From positions 203,679 to 267,678 of the forward strand of contig DXTB01000001.1 of assembly GCA_019410105.1 (NCBI GenBank): a stretch of 64,000 nucleotides of DNA, given 5' to 3'. The notes under the pieces were generated by a model that saw only the letters and a list, made by a program, of their open reading frames with translations, had not been told where the DNA came from and did not search any database. The DNA comes from Clostridiales bacterium. Its GTDB lineage: Bacteria > Bacillota_A > Clostridia > Oscillospirales > Oscillospiraceae. Made by a program: the position numbers and the translations under genes. This document shows positions 1 to 10,013 of the stretch, piece by piece; within the stretch, counting starts at the first letter, position 1; each line of letters opens with the position of its first letter.

Positions 1-1220
1 TCGGAATCCACCTGGTCCGCCAGTTCGGCCAGGGCGTAGTAGACCTCCTCCAGCGGCGCCAGGGGGGCGATGGGGAAGTCCTCGGACACGTCGCCATAGT
101 CCGCCACCCGTACCACCAGCTTGTCGGCCGGCTCACTCAGGGCGGCATAGTCATAGCCGTTGTATGCGGCTCCCTGCCAGACGGGCGCCTCCACCATCAA
201 ATAGAGCAGCCGGTCCTCTCCCAGTTCGGCCCGCAGCGCCTCCGCCAGCGCGGTGAAATCCTTCTTCTGGGCGGAAGAGAGCTCCGCCAGGTCCAGAAAC
301 AGCCCCTCATAACCGCCGCTCTCCACCGCGGCCGCCAGTACCTCTGCGGTGTGGCTGGGGTCATCCTTCAGTGCCGAGGCGCTCCCGCCCACATGCAGCA
401 GCGGCACGGCACCGGCGGCGGTGATGGTCTCCTGCAGGGCGGCTGCGGTCTCTGCATCGGGGGTACCGGCGAGCCGGGACTCCCCGGCGTAGATCAGCCG
501 GGCGCCGCCCACCGCCACGGCGCCATAGCCGGTCAGGTCTGTCAGACCCTCCGCGGAATAGGCGATGCCGGTTTTCTCCGGGGCCGCGGCGTGATAGCTG
601 TCATACAGCCGGATCAGCATGACCGCCGCCTGCTCCCGGGTGGCAGTCTGATCCGGGGAGAAGGTGGTGGCCGCAGTGCCGTTCACCAGCCCCAGCTCAT
701 GGGCCATGGCGATATAGCCCACGTTGGTGGTCACATCTCGGAAGGGCATGGGCAGGTCCTGGGCCAAACCGGCGATGGTGCCGTAGCCCATAGCCCGCAC
801 CAGCATGACCGCCAGCTCCTCCCGGGTGATGGGCTCCCGGGGGCGGAACGTATCCGTCTGCCGGGTGATGGCCCCGTTGGCATAGGCGGTCTCCACCGCG
901 CTGTAATACCAGGCACTCTTGTCCTGGTTGTCCGTATAGGACCCGGCCTCCGGTGTTACCATCTCCCAGCCGAACAGGCGGCACAGGGCCACCACAAAGG
1001 CCCCCCGGGTCATGGGAGCCCCCAAGCCGAAGCGGGTGGGCGTCTGCCCCTGGAACAGGCCCAGGTCCACAGCCCGACGGATGGAGTCCGCCGCCCAGTG
1101 GCTCTCCGGCACGTCGGAAAAGCCGGTGGAGGCCGCTGCCGCGGGCGCCGGCAGCGCCGCTGTCACCAGCAGGGCGCAGAGCAGCGCGCAGGAACAGAAC
1201 CATTGCAGTCGTCTTTTCAT
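1..1220 (-). CDS. SLH-domain surface protein with GH18-like region (partial)
   Basis: The gene starts at ATG 1220 after a good ribosome site (AAAGGAG) and runs off the left edge, so the C-terminus is missing. The first 28 or so residues are a secretion signal (basic MKRRLQ, hydrophobic core, AAAA end). Three S-layer homology repeats follow (TGFSDVPESHWAADSIRRAV, then YTDNQDKSAWYYSAVETAYA, then FRDVTTNVGYIAMAHELGLV), each with the FxDV/W-A and TRE(E/Q) pattern. SLH repeats anchor proteins to pyruvylated secondary wall polymer. The rest resembles a TIM-barrel fold related to glycoside hydrolase family 18 (GYEGLFLDLAEL in the place of the usual DGxDxDxE strand). The first catalytic Asp is not obvious, so it may bind rather than cut glycan. 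It is divergent from recJ. SLH part certain; hydrolase part tentative. Confidence 0.85.
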   Translation of the reverse strand, partial: MKRRLQWFCSCALLCALLVTAALPAPAAAASTGFSDVPESHWAADSIRRAVDLGLFQGQTPTRFGLGAPMTRGAFVVALCRLFGWEMVTPEAGSYTDNQDKSAWYYSAVETAYANGAITRQTDTFRPREPITREELAVMLVRAMGYGTIAGLAQDLPMPFRDVTTNVGYIAMAHELGLVNGTAATTFSPDQTATREQAAVMLIRLYDSYHAAAPEKTGIAYSAEGLTDLTGYGAVAVGGARLIYAGESRLAGTPDAETAAALQETITAAGAVPLLHVGGSASALKDDPSHTAEVLAAAVESGGYEGLFLDLAELSSAQKKDFTALAEALRAELGEDRLLYLMVEAPVWQGAAYNGYDYAALSEPADKLVVRVADYGDVSEDFPIAPLAPLEEVYYALAELADQVDS

Positions 1221-1359
1221 GTTGTCATTCTTCGCTCCTTTAGCGTCAGATTTCTTTCAGATTCTGGCAGAGATGCCCGGATTCGCCCTCTGTCGGTATG
1301 CCATTGTACCAGAATCTGCCGCCGCCGTCAAACGAACGGTGTCGGAACGCAGAAAAACC

Positions 1360-1388
1360 TTTACGTTTCACCCCTTGCCTGCTATAAT
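1360..1388 (+). promoter_or_regulatory. Sigma-A promoter of the recJ-rel operon
   Basis: TTTACG (1360-1365), a 17-base spacer and TATAAT (1383-1388) lie about 50 bases before the recJ start. The fit to a vegetative promoter is close. Confidence 0.7.
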
Positions 1389-1438
1389 AATTTAGTTATG
1401 ATGGCTTTTTATTACCTTTGAAAGGGAGGGAACGTGCC

Positions 1439-3538
1439 ATGAGATTCAAAAAATGGAACATCGGGACCCCGGCTGAGCGGGACGTTGCCCTCCTGCGGAG
1501 TGCCGGATACCCCTATCTCCTCTCCACGGTCCTGGCGGCCCGGGGTGTCACCACTGCCGAGGCGGCGGCCGAGGCGCTGGAGCGGGACAGGAGCCTCAGC
1601 ATGTCCCCCATGCTGATGCGGGATATGGACAAAGCCGTCGCCCGCATCCAGCGGGCGATCAGCCAGGGGGAGACCATCGCCGTGTTCGGCGACTACGACG
1701 TGGACGGCATCACTTCCACGGTTCTGCTGATGGACTATCTCAAAAGCTGCGGCGTCCGCTGCCTGCGGCATATCCCCCGCCGGATCGAGGAGGGCTATGG
1801 CCTGTCCAAGGAGGCCATCCAAGGCCTGCGGGACCAGGGCGCCACGCTGATGATCACCGTGGACTGCGGCATCACCGGCAACGAGGAGGTGGACTTCGCT
1901 GCCTCCATCGGGCTGGATGTGGTCATCACCGACCATCATGAGTGCAAGGAGGAACTGCCGCGGGCGCTGGCAGTGGTGGACCCCCACCGCAGCGACTGCC
2001 CCTATCCCTTCAAGCATCTGGCGGGAGTGGGTGTGGCGCTGAAGCTGGTGCTGGCCCTGGGAGGCGAGAGCCGGGAGGATGCCCTGTTCGCCCGGTACTG
2101 CACCCTGGCGGCCATTGGCACCATCGCCGACGTGATGCGGATGGAGGGGGAGAACCGCACCATCGCCTTCTGCGGGCTGGAGGCCCTGCCCCACACGGAC
2201 TTCGTGGGCGTCCACGCCCTGCTGAAGGAGGCGGGGCTTCTGGGCAAGCCCATCACCTCTGTCCAGATCGGCTTTGTGCTGGCCCCCCGGATCAACGCCG
2301 CCGGCCGCATGGGCGCGGCGGATCTGGCCGCGGACCTGCTGGAGACCGATGACCCCGCCCGGGCCGAGGAGCTGGCAAAGGCTCTGTGTGACCTAAACCG
2401 GGAGCGGCAGGCGGTAGAGCAGGCCATCTGCGCCGACGCCACCGAGAAGATCGAGCGCCTCCGGGCCGAGGACCGCAGCGCCCTGGTCCTCTCCAGCGAG
2501 GACTGGCACCAGGGCGTGGTGGGGATTGTGGCCTCCCGCCTCAGCGAGAAGTACGCCTGCCCAAGCTTCATGATTCATCTGAAAGACGGCGTGGGCAAGG
2601 GTTCCTGCCGGTCCTACGGCGGGTTCAACCTGTTTTCCGCGCTGGAGTCCTGCGCCGACCTGCTGGAGGGCTTCGGCGGCCACGAGTTGGCGGCGGGCTT
2701 TACCATCTCCGAGGAGAACATCGACGCCTTCCGGGCCCGGATGAACCGGTATGTCCGCTCCGCCTCCGGCGGGGAACGGGCGGTATCCTGCCTGGACGTG
2801 GACGCGCCCATCTCCTGCCCCGGCGAGGTGACGCTGGCGGAGGTGGAGCAGCTGGACCAGCTGGAGCCCTATGGCGCGGGCAACCCCCGGCCGGTGTTCG
2901 CCCTGCTGGGCGCCACGGTGGACGTCCTGCAGCCCGTGGGCCAGGGGAAGCACCTGAAGCTCCGCCTCTCCAAGGGCACGTGCCGGTTTGACGCCATCTT
3001 CTTCTCCATGACGGAGGAGACGTGCGGCGTGGCGGCGGGCATGCGGGTGGACGCGGCCTTTTATCTCCAGGCCAATACCTTCCGGGGCAATACCACCCTG
3101 CAGCTGCAGCTCATCGACATCCGCCCCTCCCTGACCCCCAGCCGCCATGAGGCAGCGGACCTGGACCTGCTCCACCGCCTCGTGGCGGGAGAGGGCCTCA
3201 CCGGGCAGGAGCGGGCCCGGCTCCAGGCGTCCCGCAGCCAGTTCGCCGCCTTTTGGACCGTGCTGGAGCGGCAGCTCCGCCGGGGAAAGGCGGAGGAGGA
3301 GATGCTGCCCTTTCTGCGGCGGCTGTCGGCACTCTCCGGCGGGTGTGAGAGCTTCCTCCGGGCCGGCCTGGCCCTGGCCGTGTTCCAGGAGCGGGGCCTG
3401 ATCGCCCTGTCCGTCCAGGGGGACCAGGTGACGCTTTCGCTGAATCCCATCCAGGGGAAGGTGGATCTCTTCGCCTGCCCCTATCTGTCCCGCCTGCGGG
3501 AGGACGCTGCCGGCAAGAGTGGAGGTGTTGTGTCATGA
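1439..3538 (+). CDS. recJ: Single-stranded-DNA-specific exonuclease RecJ
   Basis: 699 residues. RecJ degrades single-stranded DNA 5' to 3' in recombination and mismatch or base-excision repair. The DHH phosphoesterase domain shows motif I GDYDVDG (residues 84-90), a second acidic motif VDCGIT and the family-naming TDHHE. The DHHA1 domain carries the GGH motif in EGFGGHELAAGF, and an OB-like domain follows (PYGAGNPRPVF). The C-terminal 150 residues are a less conserved extension common in Firmicute RecJ. I chose ATG 1439, not an upstream in-frame TTG, because AAAGGGAGGG sits 8 bases before it. The stop overlaps the rel start (ATGA), so the two are probably translationally coupled. Confidence 0.95.
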   Translation: MRFKKWNIGTPAERDVALLRSAGYPYLLSTVLAARGVTTAEAAAEALERDRSLSMSPMLMRDMDKAVARIQRAISQGETIAVFGDYDVDGITSTVLLMDYLKSCGVRCLRHIPRRIEEGYGLSKEAIQGLRDQGATLMITVDCGITGNEEVDFAASIGLDVVITDHHECKEELPRALAVVDPHRSDCPYPFKHLAGVGVALKLVLALGGESREDALFARYCTLAAIGTIADVMRMEGENRTIAFCGLEALPHTDFVGVHALLKEAGLLGKPITSVQIGFVLAPRINAAGRMGAADLAADLLETDDPARAEELAKALCDLNRERQAVEQAICADATEKIERLRAEDRSALVLSSEDWHQGVVGIVASRLSEKYACPSFMIHLKDGVGKGSCRSYGGFNLFSALESCADLLEGFGGHELAAGFTISEENIDAFRARMNRYVRSASGGERAVSCLDVDAPISCPGEVTLAEVEQLDQLEPYGAGNPRPVFALLGATVDVLQPVGQGKHLKLRLSKGTCRFDAIFFSMTEETCGVAAGMRVDAAFYLQANTFRGNTTLQLQLIDIRPSLTPSRHEAADLDLLHRLVAGEGLTGQERARLQASRSQFAAFWTVLERQLRRGKAEEEMLPFLRRLSALSGGCESFLRAGLALAVFQERGLIALSVQGDQVTLSLNPIQGKVDLFACPYLSRLREDAAGKSGGVVS

Positions 3539-5748
3539 CCATTCAGGAACAGTATGAGAACCTGGAAAAGACTGTCCGGGGCTACAATCCTGCGGCAGAC
3601 TTCCAGCACATCCGGGCGGCCTTTGAATTTGCGGCAGAGGCCCACAAGGACCAGAAGCGCAAGAGCGGGGAGCCCTATATCATCCATCCCCTGGCGGTGG
3701 CGCAGATTGTGGCGGAGGAGCTGCGGCTGGACAGCGAGTCCATCGAGGCCGCCCTGCTCCACGACGTCATCGAGGACACCGCCGCCACCCACGAACAGGT
3801 ATCCAAACTCTTTTCACCCACCATCGCCGACCTGGTGGAAGGCGTCAGCAAGCTGACCCGCATCCAGTACGCCACCAAGGAAGACGAGCAGATGGAGAAC
3901 CTGCGGAAGATGCTCATCGCCATGAGCAAGGACATCCGGGTGATCCTCATCAAGATCTCCGACCGGCTCCACAACATGCGGACCATGGAGTACCAGTCTC
4001 CCGCCAAGCAGAAGCAGAAGTCTCTGGAGACTATGGAGATCTACGCCCCCATCGCCCACCGGCTGGGTATGCAGCGCATCAAGTGGGAGCTGGAGGACCT
4101 GTCCTTAAAATATCTGGACCCCATTGGCTACGAGGAAATCGTCTCCAAGCTGGAGGCCAAGCACCAGGAGTACGAGGACTTCATGCGCCGCATCCAGATC
4201 CAGATCGACGACCGGCTGAAGGAGCTGGACATCGATCACATCGTCTACGGCCGGATGAAGCATCCCTACTCCATCTACCGGAAGATGTTCAACCAGAACA
4301 AGAGCCTGGACGAGATCTTCGACCTGTTCGCCTTCCGGGTGATCGTGAACACGGTGGGGGACTGCTACAACGTTTTGGGTGTCATCCATGATCTCTACAA
4401 GCCCATTCTGGGCCGCTTCAAGGACTATATCGGTACTCCAAAGCCCAACGGATATCAGTCCCTCCACACCACGGTCATCGGCGCGGACGGCCTGCCCTTC
4501 GAGGTGCAGATCCGCACCAAGGAGATGCACGAGATCGCCGAGTACGGCGTGGCCGCCCACTGGAAATACAAGCAGAACGGCCAGGGCGCCGGCACCGAAG
4601 GGCGCTACGAGTGGGTCCGCCGTTTGCTGGAAAACCAGGAGGGCGCGGACGCAGAGGACTATATCCACTCTCTGAAGATCGATATGTTCTCCGATGAGGT
4701 GTTCGTCTTCACACCGGGCGGCGACGTGCAGAACCTTCCCGCCGGCGCCACGCCCATCGACTTTGCCTACGCCATCCACTCCGCCGTGGGCAACCGGATG
4801 GTGGGCGCCAAGGTGAACGGCCGGATCGTCACGCTGGACCATGTGCTGAAAAACGGCGACATCGTGGAGATCCTCACCTCCAAGAACGCCAAGGGTCCCA
4901 GCCGGGACTGGATGAAGATTGCCAGAAGCAGCGAGGCCCGCAGCAAGATTCGCCAGTGGTTCAAGAAGGAGAAGAAAGAGGAGAACATCGCAAACGGCCG
5001 TGCCGCCTTCGAGGCGGAGCTGAAGCACTGCGGCATCTCCATGAAGGACGTTCTCTCGCCGGAGATGCTGCCGGTGCTGTTGAAGCGGGTGTCCTACGGC
5101 TCTCTGGACGACATGTACGCCGCCATCGGCTACGGCGGCTTCACCGCCCAGAAGGCAGTGAGCCGGATCCAGGGGGAGCTGAACCGGGTGGCGAAGCTCC
5201 ACCAGGCGGAAAAGGCCGCCGAGGAGCTGGCGGAGGCCAAACCGGCGGAGCCTGCCAAACAGCCCTCCGCTCCCAAGCGGGTGAAGAGCGAGCAGGGCAT
5301 CATCGTGGAGGGCCTGGATAACTGCCTGGTGAAGTTCTCCAAGTGCTGCACCCCGGTGCCGGGGGACGACATCATCGGCTTTATCACCCGAGGGTACGGC
5401 GTGTCCGTCCACCGGTGCGACTGTCCCAACGCCTCGGAGGAGAAGCGATCCCAGCCGGGGCAGGAGGGGCGCTGGATCAAGGTCTCCTGGGGCGGCGACA
5501 CCAACGACAGCTATCCCACGATTTTGGAGGTGGTGTGCAAGGACCGGCAGGGCCTGCTGCTGGACATCTCCGCTGCCCTCTCCACGACGAATACCTTTGT
5601 GCTGGGCATCAACTCCCGCAGTACAGAGGACCAGTTTGCCATCTTCCGGCTGGAGATCCGGGTGAAGGACGGCGCCCAGCTGAAGTCCGTCATGAACAAG
5701 CTGAACCAGATCTCCGGGGTGCTGAAGGTCAACCGACCGGCGGGGTGA
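3535..5748 (+). CDS. rel: Bifunctional (p)ppGpp synthetase/hydrolase (Rel)
   Basis: 737 residues, the usual length for a long RelA/SpoT homologue. Order: HD hydrolase domain with His76-Asp77 in LLHDVIEDT and a second ISDRLHNMRT motif; synthetase domain (about 230-340) with GRFKDYIGTPKPNGYQSLHT; TGS domain (about 390-450); a Cys-containing linker (VKFSKCCTPVPGD); and a C-terminal ACT domain (about 665-735). It makes and destroys the stringent-response alarmone on the ribosome. Both active sites look intact, so it is probably the main Rel enzyme. The ATG overlaps the recJ stop (ATGA). Confidence 0.96.
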   Translation: MTIQEQYENLEKTVRGYNPAADFQHIRAAFEFAAEAHKDQKRKSGEPYIIHPLAVAQIVAEELRLDSESIEAALLHDVIEDTAATHEQVSKLFSPTIADLVEGVSKLTRIQYATKEDEQMENLRKMLIAMSKDIRVILIKISDRLHNMRTMEYQSPAKQKQKSLETMEIYAPIAHRLGMQRIKWELEDLSLKYLDPIGYEEIVSKLEAKHQEYEDFMRRIQIQIDDRLKELDIDHIVYGRMKHPYSIYRKMFNQNKSLDEIFDLFAFRVIVNTVGDCYNVLGVIHDLYKPILGRFKDYIGTPKPNGYQSLHTTVIGADGLPFEVQIRTKEMHEIAEYGVAAHWKYKQNGQGAGTEGRYEWVRRLLENQEGADAEDYIHSLKIDMFSDEVFVFTPGGDVQNLPAGATPIDFAYAIHSAVGNRMVGAKVNGRIVTLDHVLKNGDIVEILTSKNAKGPSRDWMKIARSSEARSKIRQWFKKEKKEENIANGRAAFEAELKHCGISMKDVLSPEMLPVLLKRVSYGSLDDMYAAIGYGGFTAQKAVSRIQGELNRVAKLHQAEKAAEELAEAKPAEPAKQPSAPKRVKSEQGIIVEGLDNCLVKFSKCCTPVPGDDIIGFITRGYGVSVHRCDCPNASEEKRSQPGQEGRWIKVSWGGDTNDSYPTILEVVCKDRQGLLLDISAALSTTNTFVLGINSRSTEDQFAIFRLEIRVKDGAQLKSVMNKLNQISGVLKVNRPAG

Positions 5749-6933
5749 GAGAGGCTTCCGCCGGGGGTGATTCGATGGCGGAAGAGCTTCCGGGGGGGAT
5801 GTAGGGGCGGCGATCAACCGCCCGGAGATGATTTGGGCCGCCGAACGGCGGCCACGGGGGATTCTGCTCCCGCAGGGGGCCGCTTCCACGGGGGATGCGC
5901 CCCCCATTGTCGTCGTCGCAAAGTCCGCTCAGCTCCGTTTCCGCCTGCGGCGAAAACTGCGCCCGCTCCCTTGCTCCTCCTCTCCCCACCGCGCGGGGCG
6001 CGGCGGGGGCCCCTTTCGGTCTTGCCAAAAGAGAAATGGGCCGTGCACGGTCTAAAGAGAAAAGTGTGTGGCGCGCTGCGGTGCAGTGGCCCTCCGCGCT
6101 GACGGAGGTCGACGTATCGGTGCAAGCGCCGATTTTGGCCCGCCTTCGGGCACGCTTGGGCCTTCTGCGATTTTCCTAACTGCCGTCCCATGGCGGGAGT
6201 ACCAACCTTGTCGGGGTGGTTATCGCATGGAATTGCTTCTCTTTTCGCTGCCGCTGGCTGCCCCTCGGGGGAACTGGCGTAGCGGGCCGATAAAGGCATC
6301 GGCCCCTACGGAGATACCGTCGGCCTTGCGCATTTTGTGGGGGCCGACCTGCGTGTCGGCCCTTGCGAGGGTGACGAAGGCCACAAGCCCGGTAGGGGCG
6401 GACGCCCTTGTCCGCCCGCCAGCACAAGCCGCCACAACCGCCCAGGCAGCGCGTAGCGACTGCGCAGCTGTTGGTGGCTCTGCCGTCTTACGGATGCGGC
6501 GTGCTCCCTGCGGGCAAGCGGAACGCGCGGAAGGAGGAGCCAGTGGAACACTGGTGACGGAAATACGGGGAGCGCCGCAGCGCGAGACAGGAAAAGAGGA
6601 GCGGTTCAAATGCGCCCGTGTCCTCCAATCCAAGACGCACTACGCCGCGGGAATCCGCCGCTAAGTCTGCACCGCACCCCGCCGCGCCCGTCGGGGGACC
6701 CTCGCAAACACGCAGGCACCCTCTCGCGCCGCCCCCCGTACAGCAACTTTGCACGCATGTGTAAAGTTGCGGCCAAAGCGCCTTTTTCTCTTATACCGGG
6801 CGCGGCGCGTTCTCTTTTTGGCGCTGACAAAAAGAGAATGGGGGCGCATCTGCACGGCCGTCAGCATGGCTGATATTCCCCGCAGAAATAGAAGCCTTCC
6901 ATTTTGAGTGAACCATAGAAAGGAATCCATTGT
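5749..6933. other. 1.2 kb non-coding, repeat-rich gap between rel and dtd
   Basis: I find no credible gene here. Open frames on both strands are GC-rich shadows without ribosome sites or recognisable domains. The stretch contains short GGGC-rich hairpins (see the repeat entry), a 10-bp inverted repeat TTCTCTTTTT / AAAAAGAGAA at about 6810-6838, and low-complexity arms. It looks like accumulated repetitive elements. Confidence 0.6.
5800..6420. repeat. Four REP-like GTAGGGGCSG hairpins
   Basis: Four short palindromes share a GTAGGGG or GGGGCC arm: about 5801-5822 (GGGCGG..CCGCCC), about 6281-6308 in reverse orientation (GGGCCGA..TCGGCCC), about 6347-6372 (GGGCCGAC..GTCGGCCC), and about 6392-6417 (GGGCGGAC..GTCCGCCC). 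The loops differ while the stems stay paired, as in REP-type repeats. Confidence 0.55.
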
Positions 6934-7380
6934 ATGCGTGCAGTTGTGACACGGGTGGCTGGTGCCTCCGTAACCATTGCCGGGAACGTCAACGGCCGGA
7001 TCGGCCGTGGCTTCCTGGTGCTGCTGGGCGTGGGACCCAACGACACCGAGGAGACCGCCGACCGCCTGGCGGAGAAAATCTGCAACCTGCGGGTCTTTGA
7101 GGATGAAAACGGCAAAATGAATCTGAATCTGGAGCAGACAGGCGGTGCCCTGCTGGTGGTGTCCCAGTTCACCCTGTACGCGGACACCTCCTCCCGCCGC
7201 CCCGGCTTTACCGGCGCCGCCAAGCCGGACGCGGCCATCCCCCTGTATGAGCGATTCATGGCTCACTGCAGGGAGCGGGGCTTCGACGTTCAGCATGGGG
7301 AGTTCGGCGCTGATATGCAGGTGGACTCCCGGAACGACGGCCCCGTCACCATCCTCTTCGACACAGAGCGGCCCTTATGA
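6934..7380 (+). CDS. dtd: D-aminoacyl-tRNA deacylase
   Basis: 148 residues, full length for DTD. It hydrolyses D-amino acids (and glycine from tRNA-Ala) off mischarged tRNA. Visible family motifs are SQFTLYAD (catalytic Thr region) and the C-terminal NDGPVT loop that makes up the cross-subunit Gly-cisPro-type pocket. An AAAGG ribosome site precedes ATG 6934. The stop overlaps the next start (ATGA at 7377). Confidence 0.95.
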   Translation: MRAVVTRVAGASVTIAGNVNGRIGRGFLVLLGVGPNDTEETADRLAEKICNLRVFEDENGKMNLNLEQTGGALLVVSQFTLYADTSSRRPGFTGAAKPDAAIPLYERFMAHCRERGFDVQHGEFGADMQVDSRNDGPVTILFDTERPL

Positions 7381-7820
7381 GGGAAGCGGCGCAGGGCGGC
7401 GGCGAAATGGCGCCGCCGGAGCTGGTGCGGACGTTCTATGAGACCGTGGTCTCCCAGCACCGTCTGGAGGACCTGCCCCGCTTCGTCGAGGAGGGCTGCG
7501 TGCTCCGCCAGGGGGAGTGGACCACTCCCCTGGGTCCCGGCGGCATGGTGCGGCATCTGGCGGCTCTGCGGGAGACGTATCCGGATTACACGGTCCGCAT
7601 CCTCCGCCAGCACTGGGCCGCGCCGTATGTCGTCTCCGAGTGTGTTATGGAGGGGACCCACCTGGGCCCTTGGCCCGGAACAGTCCCCACGGGAAAACGC
7701 CTGATCTTCACCGGCGTGAACATCGACCGGGTGGAGGGCGGAAAGATCGTGGAGCACGGCGGCGCTGTGAACACCTTTGAGACCCTGTGGGACGCGGGCA
7801 TGATCCGCCCTGCGGAGTGA
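7377..7820 (+). CDS. SnoaL-like / NTF2-fold protein
   Basis: 147 residues with the SnoaL-like ester cyclase pattern: [20 protein letters not shown], then [13 protein letters not shown], then a [19 protein letters not shown] strand pair. These are small cone-shaped alpha+beta barrels; many are orphan enzymes or binding proteins. The gene overlaps dtd by 4 bases, and the real start could be a later Met (MAPPELVR). The substrate is unknown. Confidence 0.75.
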   Translation: MREAAQGGGEMAPPELVRTFYETVVSQHRLEDLPRFVEEGCVLRQGEWTTPLGPGGMVRHLAALRETYPDYTVRILRQHWAAPYVVSECVMEGTHLGPWPGTVPTGKRLIFTGVNIDRVEGGKIVEHGGAVNTFETLWDAGMIRPAE

Positions 7821-7905
7821 CAGGGCATTTGTCCATTCCACACATGGGCGGGCGGGATTTCCGCCGCCTGCCTCTGATATTTTCATTTGGCAAGGGAGGT
7901 CTCCC

Positions 7906-8517
7906 ATGAAGATCAAGTGCTTGCAGGTGGGCCCCATCGGCACCAACTGCTATCTCCTCTGCGACGAGGATGCCAAGACCTGCGCCGTCATTGATTCCGG
8001 CGGGGATGGGGCGCGGATCGCCGCCGCGGTGGCGGAAACCGGCTGTGTGCCCTGCGCCATCCTGCTGACCCACGGCCACTACGACCACACCGGCGCTGTG
8101 GGAGAGCTCCAGGCCAAATGGCCGGAGACCCCGGTGTATCTGAATCGCCGGGATGTGTACGCCGATGCCTGCACCCAGCAGCTGTTCCCGCTCCTCAGCG
8201 GGGACGTGCGGGACTACGACGAGGGGGACACGGTGGCTGTGGGCGGCCTGACGGTGACCGTTCTGGCCACCCCCGGCCACAGCGAGGGGTCTGTCACCCT
8301 CCGGTGCCAAGACGCCCTCTTCTGCGGGGATACGCTCTTTGCGGGCTCCTGCGGCCGGACGGACTTCCCCGGCGGGTCCATGGAGAAGATGATGGCCTCT
8401 CTGCGGCGGCTGGGGCAGCTGGAGGGAGACCTCCGGGTCCTGCCCGGCCACATGGAGGCATCCACCCTGGACCGGGAGCGGCGCTGGAACCCCTATCTGC
8501 TCCAGGCCATGCAGTGA
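7906..8517 (+). CDS. MBL-fold metallohydrolase (glyoxalase II-like)
   Basis: 203 residues. The metal-binding THGHYDHTG (HxHxDH) motif, a second His in TPGHSEG, an Asp in FCGDTLF and the final PGHME His complete a di-metal site. The short form without the glutathione-binding C-terminal domain is typical of Gram-positive hydroxyacylglutathione-hydrolase-like proteins; substrates may be thioesters. GGAGG lies before ATG 7906, and the gene sits directly before hemZ. Confidence 0.9.
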   Translation: MKIKCLQVGPIGTNCYLLCDEDAKTCAVIDSGGDGARIAAAVAETGCVPCAILLTHGHYDHTGAVGELQAKWPETPVYLNRRDVYADACTQQLFPLLSGDVRDYDEGDTVAVGGLTVTVLATPGHSEGSVTLRCQDALFCGDTLFAGSCGRTDFPGGSMEKMMASLRRLGQLEGDLRVLPGHMEASTLDRERRWNPYLLQAMQ

Positions 8518-8530
8518 GGAGGGCGCGCCC

Positions 8531-10000
8531 ATGAAACTGGTTTTCCGCGGCCATGACGAGCGGTATGTGGTGGAGCAGAGCCTGATGAATCTGTTCCCCG
8601 GGGAACTGCCTGTCTACGAGCCGATCACCCCAGGCGATGACAGCTGGGCCGTGATCTCGCTGGAGGAGACGGGGGACCTCTGCCGGGTGGCGGTCTCCCT
8701 CTGCCGGGGCGGCAAGACCACCGAGCAGACCTATCAGGAGCCCCTCTCCGGCGGCGATTTCCAGCGGGAGGGCCTCCGCCGCCACGCCGTCGGCGCCTGC
8801 TTCTTCCTGGCGGCCCGGGCGGTCACCGGCGTGACGCCCCCCTGGGGAATGCTCACCGGCGTCCGGCCCGACAAGCCGGTGACCTGGGCCCTGGAGGACG
8901 GGAAGTCCCCGGAAGAGGCCCGGGCGTATTTGGAGGAGCACTATTTCGTCACCCCCTCCCGGGCCGCCCTGGCCCTGGAGACCGGCGCCACCGCGGCCAA
9001 GGCCGCCCGGCGGCTGGAGAAGCGGGACATTGACGTGTACGTGGGCATTCCCTTCTGCCCAACCCGGTGCGCCTATTGCTCCTTTGTCAGCCAGTCGGTG
9101 GAGCGGAGCTTTGCCCTGGTGCCCCCTTATGTGGACGCCCTGTGTGGGGAGATCTCCGCCGGCGGCGAGATGGTTCGCCGGGCGGGACTGCGGGTGCGGA
9201 CCTTCTACATGGGCGGCGGCACCCCCACCACCCTGACGGCGGAGCAGATGGACCGGGTCCTCACTGCTTTCGAGACCTCCTTCGACCGTACCGCCTGTGA
9301 GGAGATCACTGTGGAGGCGGGCCGGCCGGACACCATCACGGCGGAAAAGCTGGCGGTGCTCCGCAACCACGGGGTCACTCGGGTCTCGGTGAACCCCCAG
9401 ACCTTTGAAGAGAACGTGCTGCGGGCCATCGGCCGGTGCCACACGGCTGCGGACATCGACCGCGCCACGGAGCTGGTGGCCCGGTGCGGCTTCCCCCACG
9501 TGAACATGGACCTGATCGCCGGACTCCCGGAGGATACGGCGGAGGGCTTCCGCCGCTCCCTGGACCGGTGCCTGACCTACGGCCCCGACGATATCACCGT
9601 CCACACCCTGGCGCTGAAAAAGGGCAGCCGCATCCTGACGGAGGGACTGCGGATCCCCGGCGCGGAGACGGTGGCCGAGATGCTGGATTACGCCTCTCCC
9701 ACCCTCCGGACCGCCGGATACCGTCCCTACTACCTATACCGGCAGAAGTACATGTCCGGCAGCTTTGAGAACATCGGCTGGTGCCGCAGCGGCGGCGAGT
9801 GCTGGTACAACGTGGACATCATGTCGGAGCTGTGCTCCATCCTGTCCTTCGGCGCCGCCGGGTCCACCAAGATGGTGGTGCCGGGCACCAACCAGATCCA
9901 GCGGGCGTTCAACGTGAAATATCCCACCGAGTATATCCAGCGGCCGGAGAAGTGGCAGGCCAATCAGACCGCCTTCGCCGCCTTTTATGAAGCACTGTGA
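8531..10000 (+). CDS. hemZ: Coproporphyrinogen dehydrogenase HemZ, radical SAM
   Basis: 489 residues. An N-terminal HemZ-specific region of about 150 residues precedes a radical SAM core with the [4Fe-4S] motif CPTRCAYC in VGIPFCPTRCAYCSF, the SAM-binding MGGGTPTTL and the VNMDLIAGLPED strand. The family is annotated as oxygen-independent coproporphyrinogen III oxidase, although some members act as haem chaperones. GAGGAGGG precedes ATG 8531. Confidence 0.9.
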   Translation: MKLVFRGHDERYVVEQSLMNLFPGELPVYEPITPGDDSWAVISLEETGDLCRVAVSLCRGGKTTEQTYQEPLSGGDFQREGLRRHAVGACFFLAARAVTGVTPPWGMLTGVRPDKPVTWALEDGKSPEEARAYLEEHYFVTPSRAALALETGATAAKAARRLEKRDIDVYVGIPFCPTRCAYCSFVSQSVERSFALVPPYVDALCGEISAGGEMVRRAGLRVRTFYMGGGTPTTLTAEQMDRVLTAFETSFDRTACEEITVEAGRPDTITAEKLAVLRNHGVTRVSVNPQTFEENVLRAIGRCHTAADIDRATELVARCGFPHVNMDLIAGLPEDTAEGFRRSLDRCLTYGPDDITVHTLALKKGSRILTEGLRIPGAETVAEMLDYASPTLRTAGYRPYYLYRQKYMSGSFENIGWCRSGGECWYNVDIMSELCSILSFGAAGSTKMVVPGTNQIQRAFNVKYPTEYIQRPEKWQANQTAFAAFYEAL

Positions 10001-10013
10001 AAGGAGCATCGCC

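Noticed and set aside
697..1203. Gly/Pro-rich frame overlapping the SLH gene
   Set aside because: The overlapping SLH reading frame on the same strand is clearly the coding one, with signal peptide and repeats.
4105..5907. 600-residue open frame antisense to rel
   Set aside because: It is a GC-driven shadow of the rel gene with no domain and no start signal.
6068..6664. 198-residue frame in the rel-dtd gap
   Set aside because: No ribosome site or family, and it crosses REP-like hairpins.
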